DNA from: an uncultured Bacteroidales bacterium
GTDB lineage: Bacteria; Bacteroidota; Bacteroidia; Bacteroidales; UBA932
NCBI GenBank assembly: GCA_934678915.1
Contig: CAKUSF010000020.1
Coordinates: forward strand, 1-24,128
DNA length: 24,128 bases
Direction of reading: 5' to 3'
Positions 17,725 through 24,128 of this stretch are shown here, piece by piece (positions within the stretch are counted from its first letter, which is position 1; each line of letters begins with the position of its first letter). Made by a program: the position numbers and the translations under genes. The notes under the pieces are model-generated. The model did not search any database. It was not told the origin of the DNA and was given only the letters and a program-made list of their open reading frames with translations.

Positions 17725-18636
17725 ATGGAGCCCTCCACAAATCGCAGCCAGTTGGTCGTCATTGATAACATAGAGTCTCTGATAAAAGTAATCAGAGGGC
17801 AACAAGTCATGCTTGACAAAGACTTGGCAACACTATACGGTGTGGAGACAAGAACTTTGAATCAAGCCGTCAAACGTAACATTCAAAGATTTCCCGATGA
17901 TTTTCGATTTCAGTTAACAATGGAGGAATGTTCAAAGTCACAATTTGTGATTTTGAACGCAGGAAGAGGACAAAATATAAAGAAACTACCTTATGCTTTT
18001 ACAGAACAAGGCGTGGCGATGCTAAGTGGTGTCCTTCGATCTCAAACGGCGATAGATGTCAATATTCGGATCATGCGAGCCTTTGTCTCCATGCGTCACT
18101 TTATGGTAAACAACGCTTCCGTCTTCAGTCGTTTGGAAACAATTGAATATCACCAACTGGAAATACAACAGCATCAGAAAGAAACAGACAAGCGTATTGA
18201 CGAGGTTTTCCGCAGATTGGACGATGGTAATGCGAAGCCGAAACAAGGAGTGTTCTACAATGGCCAGATTTATGATGCCTATACTTTTGCAGCCGATTTG
18301 ATCAAGAGTGCCAAGAGCCGCATTGTTCTGATTGACAACTATGTGGACGAAACAGTATTGACTTTGCTGGACAAAAGAGAAGAAAACGTGTCCGCTGCCA
18401 TCTACACACAACGTATAAGCCATCAGTTCCAACTTGACATAGACCGCCATAATGCCCAATATGCACCGATAAATATTGAGACCTTTCGTTTGTCACATGA
18501 CCGATTTCTTTGTATTGATAATGATGTGTATCTCATAGGAGCATCTATCAAGGACTTGGGCAAAAAGTGGTTCGGCTTCTCAAAAATGGAGATACTTACA
18601 CCTGACGAATTGGTAAAAAGAATAAATGGAGAGTAA
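17725..18636 (+). CDS. ORF6N-domain protein with phospholipase D-like C-terminal region
   Basis: I start this gene at the ATG at 17725 (303 residues). The frame is open back to a TTG at 17671, but those extra codons do not resemble the family. Residues about 10-100 form an ORF6N domain (PF10543): VMLDKDLATLYGVETRTLNQAVKRN, read in two parts, then RFPDDFRFQL and YAFTEQGVAMLS. This DNA-binding module is typical of phage and mobile-element regulators. Residues about 132-168 are a likely coiled coil. The C-terminal part (177-285) has RIVLIDNYVD, then SHDRFLCID (257-265) and GASIKDLGKKWF. This looks like one half of a phospholipase D/HKD nuclease-like domain, with His258 in place but the Lys position not conserved. 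It may be a regulator or defence-related protein, possibly phage-derived. It has no obvious operon partner. Confidence 0.75.
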   Translation: MEPSTNRSQLVVIDNIESLIKVIRGQQVMLDKDLATLYGVETRTLNQAVKRNIQRFPDDFRFQLTMEECSKSQFVILNAGRGQNIKKLPYAFTEQGVAMLSGVLRSQTAIDVNIRIMRAFVSMRHFMVNNASVFSRLETIEYHQLEIQQHQKETDKRIDEVFRRLDDGNAKPKQGVFYNGQIYDAYTFAADLIKSAKSRIVLIDNYVDETVLTLLDKREENVSAAIYTQRISHQFQLDIDRHNAQYAPINIETFRLSHDRFLCIDNDVYLIGASIKDLGKKWFGFSKMEILTPDELVKRINGE

Positions 18637-18720
18637 GAAATATATAGACATATTCGGCATACGGCCACTACGAAGAGAAATAATCGGGAAATTTAGTATA
18701 TTCACGAAAATTTTTGAGCA

Positions 18721-19143
18721 ATGTACACATTCAAGCAGGATGGCGACAGGTTTGTCGTCAGCATTGACAACCATCAGGAACTGATGGGAGCGATAGCGAC
18801 ATTTTGTCAGGAGCAAGGGATACTAGCTGGAGAGGTGAGCGGCATCGGAGCGGTGAACAACGCCACTCTGAGGTTCCTCAACCCGGCCACCAAACATTAT
18901 GTTGACAAGACGTTCGAGGAGCAGATGGAAATTTCAAGTCTTGTGGGCAACATCTCCGAGAAGGACGGCAAGGTCTATCTGCATCTCCACGCCAACTTCG
19001 GGCGGGCGGACTACACGGTCGTGGGCGGCCATCTGCTCACAGCTACCATCAACGGCGCCTGCGAGGTGTTCATCAGACGCTATAACTGCAAGGTAGGCCG
19101 CCACTTCGATGAGGAGACCGGGCTGAATCTTTACACATTGTAG
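18721..19143 (+). CDS. PPC (DUF296) domain protein
   Basis: The 140-residue single-domain product matches the PPC/DUF296 family (PF03479). GEVSGIGAVNNATLRF lies near residue 37, then HLHANFGR with His88 and His90, then VGGHL with His104. These three histidines form the metal site seen in bacterial members, which are trimers. Plant relatives carry AT-hooks and bind DNA; no hook is present here and the bacterial function is not settled. The gene ends 35 bases before the likely aroB start and probably begins the shikimate operon. I found no consensus promoter box in the 84 bases upstream. Confidence 0.82.
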   Translation: MYTFKQDGDRFVVSIDNHQELMGAIATFCQEQGILAGEVSGIGAVNNATLRFLNPATKHYVDKTFEEQMEISSLVGNISEKDGKVYLHLHANFGRADYTVVGGHLLTATINGACEVFIRRYNCKVGRHFDEETGLNLYTL

Positions 19144-19178
19144 CCGTGCCGCCAAAGCAAGTGGCAGAGGATAACCGG

Positions 19179-20216
19179 ATGGAGACAATCAACATCATCG
19201 ACTGCCCGCTGGAGGATGTCAAAAGGCACCTCGGTGGCTACGGAAGCATATTCATAATCCACGACCGGAATGTGGGCGGCATCGTGGAAAAGCTTGGCAT
19301 TGAAGCTAAAGGAATATTCCCGATCGAGGCGACGGAAGAAAGGAAAACGCTCGTCACGCTGCTGGAGATCGAGGAATGGCTTTTAGAGAAAGGCGCTGAC
19401 AGAGAGGCGTTTGTACTGGGCATTGGCGGAGGGATCACGACAGATCTGGTCGGGTTCGCGGCATCTGTCTACAAGCGAGGCGTGAAGTTCGGATTCGTTC
19501 CGACCACGTTACTCTCGCAAGTCGATGCGGCAATCGGCGGCAAAAACGGCGTGAATCTCGACTCCTACAAGAACATCATCGGAGTGATCCGCCAGCCGGA
19601 AATGACATTCATCTGCCCGGAGCCGCTGGAAACACTCCCCTACCAGCAGATTCTCTCCGGGGCTGCCGAACTACTCAAAACATTCATTATCAACAACAAG
19701 GACAATGAATATGAAAAGGCGGTGAATATGCTCTCGAATATTCATGTGCGGGCGTCTGGAGGTTCCGCCGAGGCTGCCGTACGGGAATATTCACAGACAT
19801 TCCGGGATCTGATCGCAGTGGCGGCGAATGTGAAGGCGGGCATTGCTGGAAGGGATCCGGACGAGCGGGGGGAGCGCCGGCTGCTCAATCTGGGACACAC
19901 TTTCGCGCACGCAATCGAGAAGAATTCCCGGGAGACTGTTTCGCACGGTCAGGCGGTCTCTATGGGGATCATTCTGGCGGCCAGACTGGCCGAATCTCTA
20001 GGGCTGACAACTGATCTTTCCGAGCGTCTGAAAGCTGATTTCACGGCCTGCGGGCTGCCGGTTGAAAGCCCGTACGGCATTGAGACTCTTGCCGATGCGA
20101 TGAAGAAAGACAAAAAGGCGGACGGGGAGTTTGTCCACTTTGTGCTGCCGCTGGGCATCGGACGGGTCGAGACAAGGGAACTTCGGGTCGAGGACGCGGT
20201 GGAGGCTTTGAAATAA
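19179..20216 (+). CDS. aroB: 3-dehydroquinate synthase
   Basis: The product converts DAHP to 3-dehydroquinate, step 2 of the shikimate pathway, using NAD and a divalent metal. I chose the ATG at 19179 (345 residues); a GTG at 19146 in the same frame would add 11 residues with no family match. Seen in sequence: the NAD-binding GIGGGITTDLVGFAASVYKRG (split here for reading), PTTLLSQVDAAIGGKNGVN, and LNLGHTFAHAIEK followed by SHGQAVSMGI. Together these provide the metal-binding Glu and two His residues. It is followed 15 bases later by the dehydratase-EPSP synthase fusion, so successive pathway steps are encoded together. The DNA is GC-rich compared with the lipase operon. Confidence 0.95.
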   Translation: METINIIDCPLEDVKRHLGGYGSIFIIHDRNVGGIVEKLGIEAKGIFPIEATEERKTLVTLLEIEEWLLEKGADREAFVLGIGGGITTDLVGFAASVYKRGVKFGFVPTTLLSQVDAAIGGKNGVNLDSYKNIIGVIRQPEMTFICPEPLETLPYQQILSGAAELLKTFIINNKDNEYEKAVNMLSNIHVRASGGSAEAAVREYSQTFRDLIAVAANVKAGIAGRDPDERGERRLLNLGHTFAHAIEKNSRETVSHGQAVSMGIILAARLAESLGLTTDLSERLKADFTACGLPVESPYGIETLADAMKKDKKADGEFVHFVLPLGIGRVETRELRVEDAVEALK

Positions 20217-20231
20217 TTTGAATCTAAGAAT

Positions 20232-22349
20232 ATGATCTGCACAACAATCCAGAACCGAACTCTGGAAGAGATAACGAATCTGCTGGAAAGCAGTGAGCCA
20301 CGGATTCAGATGGCCGAGATACGGTTGGACAGATGTCCGCTGGACATCGAGGAGATCGAGTACCTGTTCTCGTCCTCGGACACGCCATTGGTGGCGACCT
20401 GCCGGGTGGCCGATGACGGAAACGGGACGTGGGAGGAAGCCGAACAGAAACTGACGGCTGCGGTGGAGGCCGGAGCGGCTTTCCTGGATCTTGAGATCGA
20501 GGCTCCGAAAGAGATCGGCAAGAGGCTCCGCAGGGCTTGCACTGAATATGGCACCACGATGATCCGCTCCAGTCATTTCTTCGCGGGAACGCCTTCGGAT
20601 GATGTGCTTCGGAGCACTGTGGAGAAGTGTCGGAAGTTCGGTGGGGAGATTGTGAAGATCGCTGCGATGGCGGCCTCGGAAGAGGATGTCGCCAGGGTGC
20701 TGGGGCTTTACTCGGTCGTTCAGCGACCACAACAGGCTCAACGGCCGTGCGAGCTTATCGCTTTCTCGATGGGCGAAATAGGCAAGGCCAGCAGACTGGA
20801 ATGCTTGAAGCTCGGCAGCCCGTTCACCTACGCTGCGCTAAGTGATGCCGAGGCCGCCGCTCCCGGCCAATGGAGTTACTCCGAGATGCTAACGGCCGTA
20901 TACGGTGACAGAAAACCTCTTCATTGCGACACGGCTCTGAATATGCCGGCCTCAAAGAGTTTCGCCCAGCGGGCCATCATCGCAGCGACCCTAGCCGAGG
21001 GCGAGTCCAGACTTGGAGGCTACTCCCCTTGCGGAGACAACGAGGCAGCGATCGAGGTCACCAAGGCGCTCGGAGCGAAGGTTCGGATAGAGGACGGAAG
21101 CACCCTCATCATAGAAGGCATAGGCTCGTCAGCGAATATTCCCGAAAAGATAAATGTCGGGGAATCCGGTCTGCTGACCCGCCTGCTTATCCCGCTCGCA
21201 GCCGCTCTGGGAAACGGCAATCAGATAGAAATTGATGGATGCGGAACCCTCCCGGCCAGACCTCTGAAAGGCGCGGCCGAAATCATGGCCGGCTTCGGAA
21301 CGGTCCTGAGACCCCTCAACCCCTCTCCCGAAGTCCACGTGCCCCTCACCGTCCAAGGCCCTCTGCTTTCCGGCAAGGCCAGCGTTTCCGGCAAAGGGGG
21401 ATCGCAGCTGATCTCCGGCCTTCTGATGGCCCTACCGCTCCTCCCCGAAGACTCGACCCTGCATATTCATGACCCCAAAAGCATCCCGTACATGTTCATC
21501 ACCGCTGACGTGCTCCACCACTTCGGCATCAAGATCGGCAGCGAGATGGAAGGAGGCGAGGATTTCCTTGAGACGCAGGACTGGAGCCTCTGCACCGGCA
21601 TCACGTTCAAGATCAAGGGCGGGCAGAAATATTCCCCGGCCGCTTTCGACATCGAGGGCGACTGGAGTGCCGCCGCCAACTTCCTGGTGGCCGGAGCCCT
21701 GTTCGGAGACGTGAAGCTGACCGGACTCGACACTACCTCACTTCAGGCCGACATCTCGATCATGGACATCCTGATGGAAGCCGGAGCCAGTCTGTCGCAG
21801 ATCGACGAGACGGATGACGAGAATGTGGCCAATGAAGCGGCCAATGAAACTGCCGATGTAGCAGTGACCGGTGACAGGAACAACTCAGAGGTGAATGTTC
21901 CCAAAGGCCACCGCGGTCTGATCACCGCCCAGAAAGCCCCACTCCGCGCCTTTGACACCGACCTCAACAACTGCCCGGACCTGTTCCCGATCGTCGCGAT
22001 CCTCGCTGCCTTCTGCCACGGACGCAGTAATATTCAAGGATTCAAGAGGTTGGCCAGCAAGGAAAGCGACCGAGGCGCTGCGATTCTGAATATGCTCACG
22101 CAGATGGGCGTGGAGGCTTCCGCCAGCGGCGACACCCTCACCATCACCGGCGAATCCGTCGAGAGCCGCCTCCTGAACGGCCACCTTCTGAAGGGCGGTG
22201 AATATACCTCCTCGCACGATCACCGCATGGCCATGGCCCTCACCGTCGCCTCCTGGTGCACCGACTCCCCCATCCACATTGACGACACCACCTGCATCGC
22301 CAAATCCTTCCCCGTCTTCCTTGGCACTTACGGATTATTGGAGCGGTGA
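20232..22349 (+). CDS. Fusion: type I 3-dehydroquinate dehydratase (AroD) + EPSP synthase (AroA)
   Basis: One uninterrupted 705-residue frame carries two shikimate enzymes. Residues 1 to about 225 are a type I dehydroquinase: MAEIRLD with Glu29 and Arg31, SSHFFAGTPS with the catalytic His115, VKIAAMA with the Schiff-base Lys142, and FSMGEIGKASRLECLKLGSPFTY. Residues about 230-705 are EPSP synthase: MPASKSFAQRAIIAATLAEG (Lys242), VGESGLLTRLL (307-319, divergent from the common GNAGT form), NCPDLFPIVAILAAF with Asp583, and SHDHRMAMAL (661-670). An acidic insert rich in Glu, Asp, Asn and Ala (about 523-557) interrupts the synthase part. The enzymes catalyse steps 3 and 6; shikimate dehydrogenase and shikimate kinase, which act between them, are not in the window. 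No stop or frameshift separates the halves, so the fusion is real unless there is an assembly error. Confidence 0.9.
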   Translation: MICTTIQNRTLEEITNLLESSEPRIQMAEIRLDRCPLDIEEIEYLFSSSDTPLVATCRVADDGNGTWEEAEQKLTAAVEAGAAFLDLEIEAPKEIGKRLRRACTEYGTTMIRSSHFFAGTPSDDVLRSTVEKCRKFGGEIVKIAAMAASEEDVARVLGLYSVVQRPQQAQRPCELIAFSMGEIGKASRLECLKLGSPFTYAALSDAEAAAPGQWSYSEMLTAVYGDRKPLHCDTALNMPASKSFAQRAIIAATLAEGESRLGGYSPCGDNEAAIEVTKALGAKVRIEDGSTLIIEGIGSSANIPEKINVGESGLLTRLLIPLAAALGNGNQIEIDGCGTLPARPLKGAAEIMAGFGTVLRPLNPSPEVHVPLTVQGPLLSGKASVSGKGGSQLISGLLMALPLLPEDSTLHIHDPKSIPYMFITADVLHHFGIKIGSEMEGGEDFLETQDWSLCTGITFKIKGGQKYSPAAFDIEGDWSAAANFLVAGALFGDVKLTGLDTTSLQADISIMDILMEAGASLSQIDETDDENVANEAANETADVAVTGDRNNSEVNVPKGHRGLITAQKAPLRAFDTDLNNCPDLFPIVAILAAFCHGRSNIQGFKRLASKESDRGAAILNMLTQMGVEASASGDTLTITGESVESRLLNGHLLKGGEYTSSHDHRMAMALTVASWCTDSPIHIDDTTCIAKSFPVFLGTYGLLER

Positions 22350-22363
22350 CATTCCCGTTACCA

Positions 22364-23509
22364 CTACACCTTCCACACCCTTCTTTTCAGCCAGAGGGAA
22401 AGAATCGGGTCGGAAATCTCGTAGGTCATCGGCGCTGACATTGTTATCAGATCCTTCTCCGTCAAGGTTTTCTTTATTCTGGCGATGTTGGCAGCGGTGC
22501 CAAGACGATAGGCGCCCAACACAGATGTCCTCGTGAAGCCCGAATGGATTCCATCCGACAAAAGATGCAGGAAATTCATCTGGTAAGCGGAAAGAGATTC
22601 CGTCTGCTGTATGAACAATGGTTCGCATGCGTCAAGCAAACGATCAATGCCAAATTCGACATCCTCAGCGGTGGCCGCCTTGCCGCAGCGAAGCCAGACG
22701 AACCAAGCAAGCTGCTGCACGTATGATGAATATCTCTCCGTCACCTCACAGATTTGTCTGGCAAGTTCCTCCGAAATTTCCTTTCCTGTGGTCTCAAAGC
22801 GTCCACGAATATATTCAATCCAATCACTTTCACTGATCTTGCCAAGATAAAACAAGTCCCCAAACCGGTAGAAAGGGTAGTCTTGCCGTTGGAAAATGTT
22901 CTCCATCAGATGTTTCTTGCTTCCGTACAAGCAGTACGACACGTGGCTCTGCAGTTGCCAGACACCTCGAAGTTTTTTCTGGAACGATAATGAGTCAGGA
23001 AATTCACCTATTTGCTGGAACTCATCCACACAGACCACAATCCTATACCCTTTCTGCGAGGCTATCTGCTCCGGAAGTTGCAGGATGTCCTCAAGGATGC
23101 TGTCTCCGGAATTATATTCAAAGGAGATTGAGAAGTCGTTAAACGGGTCTTGTCCGAAGGTGACTTTCGGAACAAGGCGGCTTAAAAAAGTTTTGGCGTT
23201 CGTGAGCCATTCCTCCCACTTGCTTGAAGTGGCTTTGATCACCACTGTGGCGAACGAATTAACGAAATCCGCCTCTGACCTGCATCCGAACGCATCCATC
23301 TTTGCGATTCTTATGGCATCGCTCCTCACAAGTCCACAGGCCTTGTCCACCAAGGAAGTCTTCCCCATTCTGCGTGGCGAAATCAATATGGTGTTCACAC
23401 CGTAGAGAAAGTTCATTCTCAGTCTTTCCGTCTCGTCCTTTCTGTCAGTGAAGGCATCTCCCTCAACCCTTACCCCGAAAACAAATGGTGAGTCCATGTC
23501 CGTTGTCAT
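22364..23509 (-). CDS. AAA/STAND-like ATPase with C-terminal winged helix
   Basis: The 381-residue product begins with a segment common to this group (DSPFVFGVRVEGDAFTDR). Walker A is SPRRMGKT (44-51), Walker B is IVVCVDEFQQI (157-167), and a sensor-like YGSKKHLM follows near 195. Residues about 305-375 look like a winged helix (SAYQMNFLHLL, then IKKTLTEKDLI and YEISDPILSLWLKR). This resembles the Archaea-type ATPase family (PF01637), widespread in Bacteroidetes and of unknown function. It converges on the fusion gene with only 14 bases between stop codons. Met5 (23497) is an alternative start that would give a longer leader. Confidence 0.8.
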   Translation of the reverse strand: MTTDMDSPFVFGVRVEGDAFTDRKDETERLRMNFLYGVNTILISPRRMGKTSLVDKACGLVRSDAIRIAKMDAFGCRSEADFVNSFATVVIKATSSKWEEWLTNAKTFLSRLVPKVTFGQDPFNDFSISFEYNSGDSILEDILQLPEQIASQKGYRIVVCVDEFQQIGEFPDSLSFQKKLRGVWQLQSHVSYCLYGSKKHLMENIFQRQDYPFYRFGDLFYLGKISESDWIEYIRGRFETTGKEISEELARQICEVTERYSSYVQQLAWFVWLRCGKAATAEDVEFGIDRLLDACEPLFIQQTESLSAYQMNFLHLLSDGIHSGFTRTSVLGAYRLGTAANIARIKKTLTEKDLITMSAPMTYEISDPILSLWLKRRVWKV

Positions 23510-23522
23510 TAAAATTCAATGA

Positions 23523-23554
23523 CAAATATACGCACTATAATCTTTTTTAACAAC
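23523..23554 (-). promoter_or_regulatory. Promoter of the ATPase gene
   Basis: On the minus strand GTTG (23554-23551), 20 bases, and TATATTTG (23530-23523) fit the Bacteroidetes promoter. The start of transcription would be near 23517, only about 8 bases before the ATG at 23509. Either the leader is very short or Met5 is the real start. Confidence 0.65.
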
Positions 23555-23574
23555 CTTGTTTAAAACAACCTTGT
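23549..23574. repeat. Tandem 11-bp repeat over the ATPase promoter (candidate operator)
   Basis: AACAACCTTGT occurs at 23549-23559 and again at 23564-23574, 15 bases apart. Each copy is itself half-symmetric (ACAA, CC, TTGT). The first copy covers the upstream promoter box, so a protein bound here could block RNA polymerase. Confidence 0.5.
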
Positions 23575-23874
23575 AAAAAAACCACGGGATTATGTTCTTC
23601 GGACTTACGTTTGATCTCATCAACAGCACTTTCGGCCTCTTTTGATCCTCTAGAGTGTATAATACACTCTTGGGAAACGTTTTCCGCACTTTTCGTCTCC
23701 CAAGGGTGCCATCGAGTGCCAACGGGCGACATAAATCCGTCGAATGAGATACTTGTTATTGACCGCAAGCCTAAAGTGCATAAGTCCGAAAATCCATAGA
23801 AGGACGTGAAGTATTTATCGTCTGGACAACATCTCTGACTTTATACCTCTCCCACAAATCACCGAGCCGAAGAA
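23575..23874. other. Noncoding or unassigned stretch
   Basis: I see no convincing gene. Short open frames of 60-73 codons exist on both strands, but they overlap each other, lack a recognisable domain and partly rely on TTG starts. The stretch holds the palindrome at 23652-23670 and a weaker inverted repeat, CTTGGGA (23669-23675) against TCCCAAG (23698-23704). Confidence 0.45.
23652..23670. promoter_or_regulatory. Perfect 19-bp palindrome, possible protein-binding site
   Basis: AGAGTGTAT and ATACACTCT are exact inverted repeats around a single A. The length and one-base centre fit a dimeric DNA-binding protein better than an RNA hairpin, which would have no loop. No gene start is nearby. Confidence 0.45.
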
Positions 23875-23986
23875 CCGTGGCAGTTAACACATTGACATTC
23901 AGCCGAAAGCAATGATGTTCTGGTAGCGAATCAAGCACCAGAACATCATTATTTATTCTTCATTATCAAGAAGTTGACTGCCACGG
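23875..23986. repeat. Nested inverted repeat (structured RNA or MITE-like element)
   Basis: The outer arms CCGTGGCAGTTAAC (23875-23888) and GTTGACTGCCACGG (23973-23986) pair over 14 positions with a single T-G mismatch, a wobble in RNA. Inside, AATGATGTTCTGGT (23911-23924) pairs perfectly with 23937-23950 around a 12-base loop. No reading frame fits. No flanking target-site duplication is visible. Confidence 0.65.
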
Positions 23987-23994
23987 GTTTCCTG

Positions 23995-24025
23995 TTTGAT
24001 TAGTCGTCACATTTTACTACCTTTG
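23995..24025 (+). promoter_or_regulatory. Consensus promoter reading off the right edge
   Basis: TTTG (23995-23998), a 19-base spacer and TACCTTTG (24018-24025) match both boxes of the Bacteroidetes consensus. The transcript should begin near 24032. Its leader contains a small hairpin, GCGGG-GTAA-CCCGC (24036-24049). Confidence 0.75.
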
Positions 24026-24071
24026 CTGACGTGGAGCGGGGTAACCCGCCTAAGCAAGGACATATTTATTA

Positions 24072-24128
24072 ATGCAGCATTTGCTATTATTTCGCGTTTA
24101 CCGAAAGCCCAGGAAACTTAAGGAAATA
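24072..24128 (+). CDS. Possible start of an unknown gene, cut by the window edge
   Basis: An ATG lies about 40 bases after the predicted transcription start, and the frame is open for 19 codons to the edge, starting MQHLLLFRVYRKPRKL. It is too short to identify. The promoter upstream is the main support. The transcript could instead be noncoding. Confidence 0.35.
   Translation, partial: MQHLLLFRVYRKPRKLKEI

Noticed and set aside
19146..19178. GTG start of aroB
   Set aside because: The added 11 residues do not resemble AroB; the ATG at 19179 puts the known N-terminal strand at the right place.
19505..19512. A third CACGTTAC at the start of PTTLL in aroB
   Set aside because: It lies within conserved coding sequence and has no flanking stem, so it is a chance match to the hairpin loop.
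19998..20741. Long minus-strand frames across aroB and the fusion gene
   Set aside because: They are shadows of GC-rich coding DNA with well-matched enzymes on the plus strand.
23547..23768. Minus-strand frame of 73 codons before the ATPase gene
   Set aside because: It needs a TTG start, covers the ATPase promoter and the tandem repeat, and matches no family. A gene fragment cannot be excluded.
23875..23986. Integron attC site or CRISPR-like repeat
   Set aside because: The arms lack the attC core consensus and there is no series of regularly spaced repeats.

Overview
The window looks like chromosome of a gut-type member of the Bacteroidales. The evidence is promoters of the Bacteroidetes form (TTTG, about 19 bases, TAnnTTTG), no Shine-Dalgarno sequences ahead of most genes, a tRNA gene without an encoded CCA, secreted glycoside hydrolases of families GH106 and GH97, FISUMP-type lipoproteins, and a DUF6913-like protein. 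I cannot name a genus. I see no rRNA, CRISPR array, complete insertion sequence or intact prophage.

Layout. (1) 1-4662, minus strand: a tight three-gene operon with a flippase-like membrane protein, a secreted ADP-ribosylglycohydrolase-fold protein and a secreted GH106 glycosidase cut by the left edge. (2) 4736-7234, plus strand: a PfkB-family kinase, a DUF6913-like protein and a DUF368/PopT-type polyprenyl-phosphate transporter. (3) 7235-7643: a REP-like hairpin, a long hairpin with an unusual conserved loop, and tRNA-Arg(UCU) with its terminator and promoter. (4) 7644-12870, minus strand: an AT-richer accessory operon with a clear promoter. It encodes a small secreted protein, a small lipoprotein, a 1001-residue secreted lipase/esterase and two paralogous lipoproteins. 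Between the two lipoproteins lies a relic of the lipase gene's 3' end, which records a tandem duplication. (5) 13124-16784: a BamA/Omp85-type outer-membrane barrel (minus) diverging from a SusB-like GH97 alpha-glucosidase (plus). (6) 16785-18636: a second copy of the conserved-loop hairpin, a HAD phosphatase (minus) and an ORF6N-domain protein (plus). (7) 18721-22349, plus strand: a shikimate-pathway cluster with a PPC-domain protein, AroB, and one 705-residue polypeptide that fuses type I 3-dehydroquinate dehydratase to EPSP synthase. (8) 22364-23509, minus strand: an AAA-type ATPase whose promoter carries a tandem 11-bp repeat. (9) 23510-24128: gene-poor DNA with a perfect palindrome, a nested inverted repeat and a consensus promoter reading off the right edge.

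How the genes work together. AroB and the AroD-AroA fusion supply steps 2, 3 and 6 of chorismate synthesis. GH106 and GH97 suggest use of rhamnose-containing and alpha-glucan glycans. The accessory operon is envelope-directed, with one enzyme and several lipoproteins, and its substrate is unknown.

Most worth a second look: the two hairpins that share an invariant 8-base loop on different but self-complementary stems; the lipase-tail relic with its paralogous lipoproteins; the AroD-AroA fusion; a strong excess of the palindrome GAATATTC that is missing from the accessory operon; and the nested inverted repeat next to a promoter at the right end. Nothing in the window proves a new biological system; the hairpin family is the best candidate for an undescribed element.
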